A stretch of 64,000 bases of DNA from Streptomyces bambusae (GTDB lineage: Bacteria > Actinomycetota > Actinomycetes > Streptomycetales > Streptomycetaceae). The translations under genes and the position numbers were made by a program. This document shows, piece by piece, positions 55,401-63,788 of this stretch; positions within the stretch are counted from its first letter, which is position 1; each line of letters begins with the position of its first letter. Below the pieces are notes generated by a model. The model was not told the DNA's origin. It saw only the letters and a list, made by a program, of their open reading frames with translations, and searched no databases. The stretch is from the NCBI RefSeq assembly GCF_019400985.1, contig NZ_WTFF01000002.1, positions 1-64,000 of the forward strand. The letters run 5' to 3'.

Positions 55401-55520
55401 GTCGGTGTGACCTGGTTGTCAAGCCTCCAACAGGGCTGCTGCCGACGGAAATTCGGTGAGAAGGCTTGACCGGTGGGCCCCATGTTCCTAGTTTGTGGCA
55501 GCACGAATTCGAGAATGTTA

Positions 55521-55533
55521 CGAAACATTTTCG
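55521..55533. promoter_or_regulatory. CGAAA-CAT-TTTCG palindrome upstream of bxlE (probable BxlR operator)
   Basis: Perfect 5-bp inverted repeats with a 3-nt spacer, 35 nt before the bxlE ATG, extended by symmetric TT/AA-rich flanks. Inverted repeats of the form CGAA...TTCG are the sites I recall for BxlR and for xylanase promoters in Streptomyces. Confidence 0.7.
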
Positions 55534-55567
55534 AAGTCGAACCGGTATTCCCCACCCCGGAGGTCCC

Positions 55568-56860
55568 ATGGCCAGCACACCCCCGAGTCGACGAAGCTTC
55601 CTGGCGCTCTCGGGCCTGACCGCTCTGTCCCTCTCGCTGACCGCGGCCTGCGGCAGCGGGGACTCCGGCCAGGGGCCGGCGGCCGACGGCGAGGTGACCT
55701 TCGCGTGGTGGAACATCGCCACGACGGAACCGGGCAAGTCCCTCTTCCCGCAGATCTCCTCGGCGTTCACGGCCGCCCACCCGAACATCACGATCAAGAC
55801 GACCTCGTTGGAGAACGAGGCGTTCAAGTCCAAGCTGACGGCCACCACTTCGTCGGGCAAGCTCCCCGACGTCTTCCAGACCTGGGGCGGCGGCGTGCTG
55901 CGGCAGCAGGTCGACGCGGGGCTGGTCGAGGACCTCACGGACGCGTTCGGCTGGTCCTCCGACCTCACCCCGGTCTCGCTGCAGGCCTATCAGTTCGAGG
56001 GCCGGACCTACGGGGTGCCCTACGACGTCGGCATGGTCGGCTTCTGGTACAACAAGAAGCTCTTCGCCGAGGCAGGAATCACCGCTCCGCCGGCCACCTG
56101 GGCCGAGCTCCTCGAAGACGTCAAGAAGCTCAAGGCGGCGGGCGTCACTCCGATCGCCCTCGCCGGCAAGGAGAAATGGCCGGGCCACTACTACTGGGCC
56201 TACCTCGCGATGCGCGTCGCAGGCCTCCCCGCGCTGCAGCAGGCCGCGACCACCAAGGACTTCACCGGCGCCGGCTTCGTCCAGGCGGGCACCCACCTCA
56301 AGGAGCTGGTCGACCTCCAGCCGTTCCAGACGGGCTTCCTCGGTGCCGGCTACGCCACCCCCGGCGGCCAGGCCGCGACCATGGGCAACGGCAAGGCCGC
56401 CATGGAGCTGATGGGGCAGTGGGGGCCCTCGGTCCAGAAGGACGCGGGCGCCGACCTCGGAGCGGACCTGGGCTTCTTCCCCTTCCCGACGGTCGACGGC
56501 GGCGTCGGCCGGGCCACCGACGTGTTCGGCGGTGGCGGTGGCTTCGCGCTGCGCAAGGGCGCGCCGAAGGAGGCGCTGGAGTTCCTGAAGTTCTTCGTCC
56601 TGGAGAACGAGTCCAAGCTGCTGGCCTCCAACGGCTACCTGCCGGTGGTCAAGGGCGCGGAGAGCCAGCTCACCGACGCCAACAGGAAGGCGGTGGCCGA
56701 CAGCCTGGTCAAGGCGACGGGCTTCCAGCTCTACCTCGACCAGGCCTACCCGCCGGCGGTCGGCCAGGAGATCAACGACAGCGTCGCCGACCTCATCGCC
56801 GGCAAGAAGACGCCCGAGCAGGTCACCAAGTCGATCACCGAGGCTGCGAAGGGTGCCTAG
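55568..56860 (+). CDS. bxlE: Xylo-oligosaccharide-binding lipoprotein BxlE
   Basis: A 430-residue SBP_bac_1 lipoprotein. N-terminal SRRSFLALSGLTALSLSLTA then lipobox Cys in TAACGSGD; the RRSF pattern could suit Tat export. Mature domain: VTFAWWNIATTEPGKSLFPQ, LPDVFQTWGGGVLRQQVDAG, VPYDVGMVGFWYNKKLFAEA, KAAMELMGQWGPSVQ. ATG 55568 after GGAGG. First gene of bxlEFG, a xylobiose importer powered by MsiK. Confidence 0.92.
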   Translation: MASTPPSRRSFLALSGLTALSLSLTAACGSGDSGQGPAADGEVTFAWWNIATTEPGKSLFPQISSAFTAAHPNITIKTTSLENEAFKSKLTATTSSGKLPDVFQTWGGGVLRQQVDAGLVEDLTDAFGWSSDLTPVSLQAYQFEGRTYGVPYDVGMVGFWYNKKLFAEAGITAPPATWAELLEDVKKLKAAGVTPIALAGKEKWPGHYYWAYLAMRVAGLPALQQAATTKDFTGAGFVQAGTHLKELVDLQPFQTGFLGAGYATPGGQAATMGNGKAAMELMGQWGPSVQKDAGADLGADLGFFPFPTVDGGVGRATDVFGGGGGFALRKGAPKEALEFLKFFVLENESKLLASNGYLPVVKGAESQLTDANRKAVADSLVKATGFQLYLDQAYPPAVGQEINDSVADLIAGKKTPEQVTKSITEAAKGA

Positions 56861-56864
56861 CTCC

Positions 56865-57842
56865 GTGTCCACGCTGACCGAGGAGCGGACGCAGGACGCC
56901 CTGCCGGTGGCTCCGCCCGCCCCGGCACGCTCGCTGCTGCGCGGGTTGCGCAGCTGGGCGTCGGTCGCCTGGTTCCTCGTCCCGGCTCTGGTCCTCTTCC
57001 TCGTCTTCGTCCTCGCCCCGATCGCCGTCGCCGTCTACACCGGCTTCTTCAAGTGGAGCGGGACCGGCCCCATGGACGACTTCGTGGGCATCGAGAACTA
57101 CACCAAGCTGTTCGACGATCAGGTCTTCCTCGGCGATCTGGGGCACGGGCTGTACCTGATCACCCTGTCGATCACCGTGCAGTTGCCGTTCGCGCTGTTC
57201 ACCGCGGTCCTGCTCAACCAGAGGCTGCGCGGCCGGGCCGTCTACCGGATGCTGTTCTTCGCGCCGTACATCCTGTCCGAGGTGGTCACGGCGGTCCTCT
57301 TCACGATGATCTTCCTTCCTGGTGCCGGCATGGCCGACCATCTCGCCGGCGCCCTCGGCCTGGAGGGGCTGCGGGGGAAGTGGCTCTCCGATCCCTCGAC
57401 GGTCATGCCGACCCTGTTCGTGGTCATGACCTGGAAGTACTTCGGCTTCCACATGATGCTCTTCCTCGCCGGACTGCAGAGCATCCCCGGCGAGCTCCTC
57501 GAGGCCGCCTCCATCGACGGCGCCGGCGTCTGGCAGCGCTTCCGGCACGTGACGCTGCCGCTGCTCGGCCCGACGATCAGGATCAGTGTCTTCCTTTCGG
57601 TCATCGGGGCCATCCAGCTCTTCGACCTCGTCTGGGTCATGACCGCGGGCGGGCCCAACCACTCCTCCGAGACGATGGCGATCTCGATGTTCCAGTTCGG
57701 GTTCAAGCGCTACCAGGTCGGCTATGCCAGTGCGATCAGCGTGGTGCTGTTCATGATCAGCCTGGTCTTCTCCCTCTTCTACCAGCGTTACGCGCTCCGC
57801 CGTGACCTGAGCGGAGCCGTCACCTCAGGAGGTGGCCGGTGA
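56865..57842 (+). CDS. bxlF: Xylo-oligosaccharide ABC permease BxlF
   Basis: A 325-residue MalF-type permease with six membrane segments (first: SVAWFLVPALVLFLVFVLAP) and EAA loop LLEAASIDGAGVWQRFRHVT. GTG 56865 lies just after the bxlE stop; an in-frame GTG at 56853 overlapping bxlE would add four residues. Its stop overlaps the next start (GTGA). C-terminal DLVWVMTAGGPNHSSETMAI is typical. Confidence 0.92.
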   Translation: MSTLTEERTQDALPVAPPAPARSLLRGLRSWASVAWFLVPALVLFLVFVLAPIAVAVYTGFFKWSGTGPMDDFVGIENYTKLFDDQVFLGDLGHGLYLITLSITVQLPFALFTAVLLNQRLRGRAVYRMLFFAPYILSEVVTAVLFTMIFLPGAGMADHLAGALGLEGLRGKWLSDPSTVMPTLFVVMTWKYFGFHMMLFLAGLQSIPGELLEAASIDGAGVWQRFRHVTLPLLGPTIRISVFLSVIGAIQLFDLVWVMTAGGPNHSSETMAISMFQFGFKRYQVGYASAISVVLFMISLVFSLFYQRYALRRDLSGAVTSGGGR

Positions 57843-58669
57843 ACGCCCGCAGGACCGCACGAGGCCTGTCGCTGCACGCCGTGGTCTGGCTGATCGGCGC
57901 GTTCGTCGTCGTGCCGCTCGTCTACGCGGTGATCTCCGGGTTCAAGAGCACCGGCGAGCTGACGACCAACCCGTTCGGGCTGCCCGAGCACTGGAAGACC
58001 GGCAACTACACCGGCATTCTCGGCGACGGAATGTTCTGGCGGCAGATCGCCAACAGCGCCGGCATCGCGATCGGCACGACGTGCTGCACGGTGGCGGCGT
58101 CCGCGATGGCGGCGTTCGCGCTGGCCCGCTACGCCTTCCGGGGCAGGGAGCTGTTCTACACGCTGTTCACGATCGGGCTCATGTTCCCGTTCGCGGTGGC
58201 CGTCCTGCCGCTGTTCCTGCTGCTGCGCAACGTCGACCTGCTCGACAACCCGCTCGGAGTGATCCTCCCGCAGGCGGCCTTCGGGCTCCCCATGACGATC
58301 ATCATCCTGCGCGGCTTCTTCCGGACCATCCCGGCGGAGATCGAGGAGGCGGCCGTCATGGACGGCTGCGGCAAGTTCCGCTTCTTCTGGAAGATCTTGC
58401 TGCCGATGGCGCGTCCGGCGCTCGGCACGGTGTCCGTGCTGGCGATCGTCGCGAGCTGGAACAACTTCTTCCTGCCGCTGCTGGTGTTCAACGACCCGAA
58501 ATGGCAGACGATCCCGGTCGGGGTCCAGCAGTTCCAGGGCCAGTACTCGACCGACTACGCTCTCGTCCTCGCCTACATCGTGCTCGCCATGGTCCCCGCC
58601 CTCGCGTTCTACGCCGTCGCCGAGCGGCAGCTGATCGGCGGCCTGACGGCGGGCGCCACCAAGGGCTGA
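57839..58669 (+). CDS. bxlG: Xylo-oligosaccharide ABC permease BxlG
   Basis: A 276-residue MalG-type permease: six membrane segments, EAA loop IEEAAVMDGCGKFRFFWKIL, and end ERQLIGGLTAGATKG as in CebG-type partners. Starts GTG in a 4-nt overlap with bxlF. It is followed after 35 nt by a GH30 gene in the same direction, so the operon may extend into secreted enzymes. Confidence 0.93.
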   Translation: MNARRTARGLSLHAVVWLIGAFVVVPLVYAVISGFKSTGELTTNPFGLPEHWKTGNYTGILGDGMFWRQIANSAGIAIGTTCCTVAASAMAAFALARYAFRGRELFYTLFTIGLMFPFAVAVLPLFLLLRNVDLLDNPLGVILPQAAFGLPMTIIILRGFFRTIPAEIEEAAVMDGCGKFRFFWKILLPMARPALGTVSVLAIVASWNNFFLPLLVFNDPKWQTIPVGVQQFQGQYSTDYALVLAYIVLAMVPALAFYAVAERQLIGGLTAGATKG

Positions 58670-58704
58670 CCCGTCCCGCGCGACCTCCACCCCCGAGGAG
58701 ACTT

Positions 58705-60081
58705 GTGAAACGCCTGACCACACTGACATGCGCAATTTTGTTAGCGCTAACATCGCCAGCCCTGGCCGCCCCCGCGCGGCACGGCATCGACTTCCGCGCC
58801 GCGCTCCAGCCCATCGACGGATTCGGCTTCTCGATGGCCTTCCAGCGGGCCGACCTGCTGCACGGCGCGCGCGGCCTCAGCCCGGCCAAGCAGCGCGAGG
58901 TGCTCGACCTGCTGCTCAGCAAGGACAAGGGCGCCGGCCTTTCGATCCTGCGCCTGGGCATCGGGTCGTCGACCGACAAGGTCTACGACCACATGCCGAC
59001 GATCCTGCCGGCCGATCCCGGCGGACCGGACGCCACGCCGAACTACGTCTGGGACGGCTGGGACGGCGGCCAGGTCTGGCTCGCCAAGGAGGCCAAGGCC
59101 TACGGCGTCACACGGTTCTTCGCCGACGCCTGGAGTGCCCCGGCCTTCATGAAGACCAACAACAGCGAGAACGACGGCGGCGAGCTCCGGCCCGAATGGC
59201 GGCAGGCCTACGCGAACTACCTCGTCCAGTACGCGAAGTTCTACCAGCAGGAAGGCATCGGGATCACCGACCTGGGATTCACCAACGAACCCGACTGGAC
59301 GGCGACCTACGCCTCGATGCGGTTCACCCCGCAGCAGGCGGCCGACTTCCTCAAGGTGCTCGGGCCGACCGTACGAGCGTCCGGACTGAGGACCGGGGTG
59401 GTCTGCTGCGACGCCGCGGGCTGGGACCGGCAGGTCGCCTACACCGAGGCCATCGAGGCGGACCCCGCGGCCGACAAGGCCGTGCGGACCATCACCGGTC
59501 ACCGCTACAGCGGCCCGACCGCGGTCCAGCAGCCCACCGGCAAGCGCGTATGGATGTCGGAATGGTCGCCGGACGGCACCACCTGGAACGAGAACTGGGA
59601 CGACGGCAGCGGCTACGACGGTCTCACCGTCGCGGCCGACATCCAGAACACCCTGACCGCCGGCAACGCCAATGCCTACGTCTACTGGACCGGCGCGTCC
59701 CTCGGCGCGACCCGGGGGCTCATCCAGCTCGCCGACCCCGGTGACGACTACCGGGTGTCCAAGCGGTACTGGGCGCTGGCCGCCTTCAGCCGGTTCATCC
59801 GCCCCGGCGCCGTCCGCGTGCCGGTCACGGACGCCGACCCGGCACTGCAGGTCACGGCCTTCCGCAACACCGACGGCAGCCGCGTCATCGAGATCCTCAA
59901 CACCGCGACCACCGAGCGCTCCGCCGAGTTCGCCCTTCGCGGCGGGCACGACCGCCACCCCGACGGCTACGTCACCGACGAGACCCGCTCGATCACCCCG
60001 GCCGACATCGTCTCCACGCACGGCACGACCCTCACGGCGACGCTCGCCCCGCGCGCGCTGACCACGATCGTCCTCGACTGA
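58705..60081 (+). CDS. Secreted GH30 glycosidase (probably xylan-active)
   Basis: A 458-residue secreted protein. Signal peptide of about 21 residues (MKRLTTLTCAILLALTSPAL). GH30 barrel: IDGFGFSMAFQRADLLHGA, GAGLSILRLGIGSSTDKVYD, ADAWSAPAFMKTNNSEND, acid/base Glu in ITDLGFTNEPDWTATYASM, nucleophile Glu in RVWMSEWSPDGTTWN, and the side beta-domain at the C-terminus. No binding module. The family contains glucuronoxylanases, xylobiohydrolases and beta-1,6-galactanases; the neighbours favour decorated xylan but I cannot set the subfamily. GTG 58705 after GAGGAG. The signal-peptide codons contain a perfect LacI-type palindrome (58739-58752). Confidence 0.87.
   Translation: MKRLTTLTCAILLALTSPALAAPARHGIDFRAALQPIDGFGFSMAFQRADLLHGARGLSPAKQREVLDLLLSKDKGAGLSILRLGIGSSTDKVYDHMPTILPADPGGPDATPNYVWDGWDGGQVWLAKEAKAYGVTRFFADAWSAPAFMKTNNSENDGGELRPEWRQAYANYLVQYAKFYQQEGIGITDLGFTNEPDWTATYASMRFTPQQAADFLKVLGPTVRASGLRTGVVCCDAAGWDRQVAYTEAIEADPAADKAVRTITGHRYSGPTAVQQPTGKRVWMSEWSPDGTTWNENWDDGSGYDGLTVAADIQNTLTAGNANAYVYWTGASLGATRGLIQLADPGDDYRVSKRYWALAAFSRFIRPGAVRVPVTDADPALQVTAFRNTDGSRVIEILNTATTERSAEFALRGGHDRHPDGYVTDETRSITPADIVSTHGTTLTATLAPRALTTIVLD
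58739..58752. promoter_or_regulatory. Perfect TGTTAGCGCTAACA palindrome inside the GH30 signal-peptide codons
   Basis: The 14-bp palindrome begins 34 nt after the GH30 start codon (codons for residues 12-16, ILLAL). It uses rare TTA-containing reading (TTG TTA GCG CTA ACA) in a gene otherwise nearly free of A/T-rich codons, which argues that the DNA motif, not the peptide, is selected. It is the cleanest member of the ara-type operator class in the window. Confidence 0.85.
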
Positions 60082-60107
60082 ACCGCCCGGCACCCGAGGA
60101 GTCCGTC

Positions 60108-61148
60108 ATGCCCATGTCCCGTCATCTCATCGCCCTGTCCGCCGCCGTCTGCCTCGCGGCCGGCCTCGCCGCCGCGCCCGCGGCGGCCGAGCCCCGTCCC
60201 AGGACGCTCGGCGAACTGGCGAAGAAGCACCACAAGTACTTCGGCTCCGCCACGGACAACCCCGAGTTCACCGACGCCGCCTATCTGAAGCTCCTCGGCA
60301 GCGAGTTCGGCCAGACCACCCCCGGCAATGCCATGAAGTGGTACGCCACCGAACCCGAGCGCGGCGTCTTCGACTTCACCGCCGCCGACGAGGTCATGGC
60401 CTTCGCCGAGGCCCACCACCAGAAGGTCCGCGGCCACACCCTCATCTGGCACAACCAGCTCCCCGCCTGGCTCACCGAACGCACCTGGACCCCCGACGAG
60501 CTGCGCGCCGTCCTCAAGAACCACATCCAGACGGTGGTCCGGCACTTCAAGGGCCAGGTCATCCACTGGGACGTCGTCAACGAGGCCTTCAACGAGGACG
60601 GCACCTACCGCGAGACGCTCTTCTACAAGACGCTCGGCCCCGGCTACATCGCCGACGCCCTGCGCTGGGCCCACGAGGCCGACCGGCACGCCAAGCTGTA
60701 CCTCAACGACTACAACGTCGACGGGATCGGCCCCAAGAGCGACGCCTACTACACCCTGATCAAGCAGTTGAAGGCCGACGGCGTCCCGGTGGAGGGCTTC
60801 GGCATTCAGGGCCATCTGGCGCTCCAGTACGGCTTCCCCACCGACGTCCGGCAGAACATGCAGCGCTTCGCCGACCTCGGGGTCGACGTCGCGGTCACCG
60901 AACTCGACATCCGGATGAATCTCCCGGCGACCCCTTCGATGCTCGCCACCCAGGCCACCTGGTACGCCGACTACGTCAAGGCCTGCCTGGCGGTCGAGAA
61001 GTGCGTCGGCATCACCATCTGGGACTACACGGACAAGTACTCGTGGATCCCCTCCGTCTTCCCCGGCGAGGGCGCAGCGCTGCCCTACGACGAGAACCTG
61101 CTGCCGAAGCCCGCCTATCACTCGATCAGGGAGGTGCTGGGCGGATGA
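60108..61148 (+). CDS. Secreted GH10 xylanase, catalytic domain only
   Basis: A 346-residue secreted GH10 protein. Signal peptide to about AAAAEP (residue 28). Barrel motifs: KYFGSATDNPEFTDAAYL, FGQTTPGNAMKWYATEP, GHTLIWHNQLPAWLTERTW, acid/base Glu in [16 protein letters not shown], nucleophile in AVTELDIRMNLPA, TIWDYTDKYSWIPSVFPGEG near the end. No CBM, unlike the xylanase at 46528. ATG 60108 with GAGGA. Its last bases overlap the next start (ATGA), coupling a secreted xylanase to a cytoplasmic oxidoreductase. Confidence 0.93.
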   Translation: MPMSRHLIALSAAVCLAAGLAAAPAAAEPRPRTLGELAKKHHKYFGSATDNPEFTDAAYLKLLGSEFGQTTPGNAMKWYATEPERGVFDFTAADEVMAFAEAHHQKVRGHTLIWHNQLPAWLTERTWTPDELRAVLKNHIQTVVRHFKGQVIHWDVVNEAFNEDGTYRETLFYKTLGPGYIADALRWAHEADRHAKLYLNDYNVDGIGPKSDAYYTLIKQLKADGVPVEGFGIQGHLALQYGFPTDVRQNMQRFADLGVDVAVTELDIRMNLPATPSMLATQATWYADYVKACLAVEKCVGITIWDYTDKYSWIPSVFPGEGAALPYDENLLPKPAYHSIREVLGG

Positions 61149-62191
61149 TCAGAACGGCGATCGTCGGAACGGGCGGGATCGCGGGCATCTGCCACGTTCC
61201 AGCCCTCCGGGCGCAGGCGCACCGCGCCCTGATCGTGGCGGCCGTCGACGTGGACGCCGCGCGCGCCGAGGCCTTCGCGGCCGAACACGGCATCCCCGCG
61301 GTCCACACCGACCTGCGCGCGATGCTGGAGGAGCAGCGCCCGGACGTCGTACACCTGTGTACGCCGCCGTTCCTGCACGCCGACCAGGCCGTGGCCTGCC
61401 TGGAGTCGGGGGCGTGGGTGTGGTGCGAGAAGCCGGTGGCGCTGTCGCTGGCCGAGCTCGACCGGATCCAGGCCGCCGAGGGCCCCGCCGCAGCGGGCGC
61501 GGTGTTCCAGCACAGGTACGGCTCGGGTGCCCGGTACCTGCGCGACCGGATCGTGGCCGGGACGCTGGGCCGTCCGCTGGTCGCGCAGTGCGTCACGGCG
61601 TGGTACCGCGACGACGCCTACTACGACGTGCCCTGGCGCGGCACCTGGGAGAGCGAGGGCGGTGGCCCGACGCTGGGCCACGGCATCCACCAGATGGACC
61701 TGATGCTCGCCGTGCTCGGCGAATGGGCCGAGGTACGCGCCATGGCCGGCCGCCTCGAGCGCGACGTCCAGACCGAGGACGTGTCCGCGGCCCTGGTCCG
61801 GTTCGACAACGGAGCCATCGCGACGGTCGTCAACAGCGTCCTCTCCCCACGTGAGGAGAGCTACCTGCGGTTCGACCTCACCGACGCCACGGTCGAGCTG
61901 CGGCATCTGTACGGCTACTCCAACGCGGACTGGACGTTCACCACCAGGTCCTCCGGCGTGACGTGGGAGCCGCCGGACGACCTGCCCAGCTCGCACACCG
62001 CCCAGCTCGCGGCCTTCCTGGACGGCTACGAGGCGGGGATCCGGCCCGACCTCGGCAGGCCGACCATGGAGCTGGTCACCGCCCTGTACAAGGCCGCGAT
62101 CACCGGCCGGCCGGTCCGGCGCGGAGAGATCGACGCGGCCGACCCGTTCTACGGCTCCCTCGACGGAGGACGCCCGGAGGTGTTCCGATGA
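61145..62191 (+). CDS. Gfo/Idh/MocA-family NAD(P)-dependent oxidoreductase
   Basis: A 348-residue dehydrogenase. N-terminal Rossmann GxGxxG: IRTAIVGTGGIAGICHVPAL; catalytic-lysine motif VWCEKPVALSLAEL; C-terminal alpha/beta domain with GGGPTLGHGIHQMDLMLAVL containing the conserved HxxD. Cytoplasmic; members oxidise or epimerise sugars and inositols. Fully coupled to the xylanase before it (ATGA) and the DUF6807 protein after it (ATGA). Substrate unknown; a xylan-derived acidic or branched sugar is my inference. Confidence 0.88.
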   Translation: MIRTAIVGTGGIAGICHVPALRAQAHRALIVAAVDVDAARAEAFAAEHGIPAVHTDLRAMLEEQRPDVVHLCTPPFLHADQAVACLESGAWVWCEKPVALSLAELDRIQAAEGPAAAGAVFQHRYGSGARYLRDRIVAGTLGRPLVAQCVTAWYRDDAYYDVPWRGTWESEGGGPTLGHGIHQMDLMLAVLGEWAEVRAMAGRLERDVQTEDVSAALVRFDNGAIATVVNSVLSPREESYLRFDLTDATVELRHLYGYSNADWTFTTRSSGVTWEPPDDLPSSHTAQLAAFLDGYEAGIRPDLGRPTMELVTALYKAAITGRPVRRGEIDAADPFYGSLDGGRPEVFR

Positions 62192-63048
62192 CCTTCGAAC
62201 TCCTCCGGAACGAGGACTCGCTGACCGTACGGGCTCGCGGCGTCGACCTCATCCGCTATGTGCACCGGCCGGTCATGGATCCCTTCGAGGCGCCGAAGCC
62301 CTACCTGCATCCGGTGCGCACGCTTGCCGGCGACGTGGTCACCGGGTACCGGCCGCACGACCATCGCTGGCACAAGGGCATCCAGATGACGGCGTCGTGG
62401 GTGTCGGGTCAGAACTTCTGGGGCGGCGGCACCTACCTGCGCGGCCGGGGCTACGTCGACCTGCCGAACCTCGGCACCATGCGCAGCCTCACCGTTTCCG
62501 CCGCGACCGGCCACGGCCGCGCCGTGATCACCGAGGACCTGGCCTGGCACACGATGGCGGGGGAGCACTGGATCGACGAGCGCCGCACGCTGACCGCACG
62601 CGACGTCGAGGCCGACTCCTGGACCCTGGAGGTCACCACCGCGCTGACCAACGTCCACGACACCGCCCTGATGTTCGGCAGCCCGGGCACACAGGGCAGG
62701 GACCTCGCCGGATACACCGGCCTGTTCTGGCGCGGCCCGCGCGACTTCACCGGCGGCGACGTGATCGGCCCCGCGATGGGCGAGCAGGGCGACTGGCTGG
62801 CCTTCATCGGCACGCACGACGAGGTCGACCGCTCCTCCACGCTCCTGTTCCTGGACGATCCGGACGCCCCCGGCCACTGGTTCGTCCGCAGTGAGCCGAT
62901 CCCCGCCGTCAACCCGTCCCTGGCGTTCGGCAAAGAACTGCCGCTGGCCCCGGGCGACACCCTGGCGCGCCGCTACCGGATCGTCGTGGCCGAGGGCGCA
63001 TGGGCCCCCGGGCGCCTGTCCCGCCATGTCGCGGAACACCCGTGGTGA
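62188..63048 (+). CDS. PmoA-like DUF6807 protein
   Basis: A 286-residue cytoplasmic protein of the family often labelled methane oxygenase PmoA (a misleading name; now DUF6807). Characteristic motifs: RPVMDPFEAPKPYLHPVRTL, VTGYRPHDHRWHKGIQMTAS with conserved His residues, WTLEVTTALTNVHDTAL, TGLFWRGPRDFTGGDVIGP. These proteins recurrently neighbour Gfo/Idh/MocA oxidoreductases in sugar loci; their reaction is not established. Coupled at both ends (ATGA before, GTGA after). Confidence 0.8.
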   Translation: MTFELLRNEDSLTVRARGVDLIRYVHRPVMDPFEAPKPYLHPVRTLAGDVVTGYRPHDHRWHKGIQMTASWVSGQNFWGGGTYLRGRGYVDLPNLGTMRSLTVSAATGHGRAVITEDLAWHTMAGEHWIDERRTLTARDVEADSWTLEVTTALTNVHDTALMFGSPGTQGRDLAGYTGLFWRGPRDFTGGDVIGPAMGEQGDWLAFIGTHDEVDRSSTLLFLDDPDAPGHWFVRSEPIPAVNPSLAFGKELPLAPGDTLARRYRIVVAEGAWAPGRLSRHVAEHPW

Positions 63049-63788
63049 CAGCGCTCCCCGGCGGCGTGGGGATCTCCGGACTGACCGTGTACGACTGGGA
63101 GGCCGCCGACGGGCTGTGCGGCGGCACCCCCCACATGCACCTCGTCTGCTCCGAGGCCTACGTCGTCATCGGCGGCGCGGGCAGCGTCCAGACGCTCACC
63201 ACCTCCGGCTTCGCCGACACCCCGCTGCTCCCCGGCGACGTCGTCTGGTTCACCCCCGGCACGATCCACCGCCTCGTCAACGACGGCGGCCTGCGCCTCG
63301 TGGTGCTCATGCAGAACAGCGGGCTCCCGGAGGCGGGCGACGCCGTCTTCACCTTCCCCGCTCCCGTGCTCGCCGACCCCCACGCGTACCGCAGGGCGGC
63401 CGCCCTGACCGGCGACCACGCCACGGCGGCGCGCCGCCGCCGCGACCTGGCACTCGAGGGATTCCTGTCCCTGCGCGAGGGCGGGCTGCGGGAGTTCCAC
63501 ACGGCGGCCCACCGCCTGAAGCGCGAGCTGCTGGACGCCTGGTGGATCCGCTGGCGTGAGGGCCCGCTGGCGGCGGCCGCCACGACCGGCCGTCAACTGC
63601 AAGCGCTGAAGGCCGGAGACCTCTCCCACCTCGGCCAGGGCGAAGTGTCACGACGGGAACGCCCTCAGCGCCAACTCTTCGGCATGTGCGGCCGGCTTCA
63701 CACATATGCCGTCTCCGACTCCCCGACGCGGCCGCTCCGCGGTCCCTCGGGTTCACCTCACCCCCACACCTCGAAGGAGCACCGCTGA
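63045..63788 (+). CDS. Cupin-domain protein with low-complexity C-terminal extension
   Basis: A 247-residue protein. Residues 1-110 form a cupin (HMHLVCSEAYVVIGGAGSVQ, then LLPGDVVWFTPGTIHRLVN), with His/Glu metal-ligand pattern H-x-H...E and the later H. Residues 120-185 are helical and Arg/Ala-rich (TAARRRRDLALEGFLSLREG). The last about 55 residues (SRRERPQRQLFG to TSKEHR) look like read-through of non-coding DNA and cover the next gene's ribosome site, so a recent frameshift near 63600-63650 is possible. GTG start overlaps the DUF6807 stop. Role unknown, presumably sugar binding or isomerisation with its partners. Confidence 0.65.
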   Translation: MTALPGGVGISGLTVYDWEAADGLCGGTPHMHLVCSEAYVVIGGAGSVQTLTTSGFADTPLLPGDVVWFTPGTIHRLVNDGGLRLVVLMQNSGLPEAGDAVFTFPAPVLADPHAYRRAAALTGDHATAARRRRDLALEGFLSLREGGLREFHTAAHRLKRELLDAWWIRWREGPLAAAATTGRQLQALKAGDLSHLGQGEVSRRERPQRQLFGMCGRLHTYAVSDSPTRPLRGPSGSPHPHTSKEHR

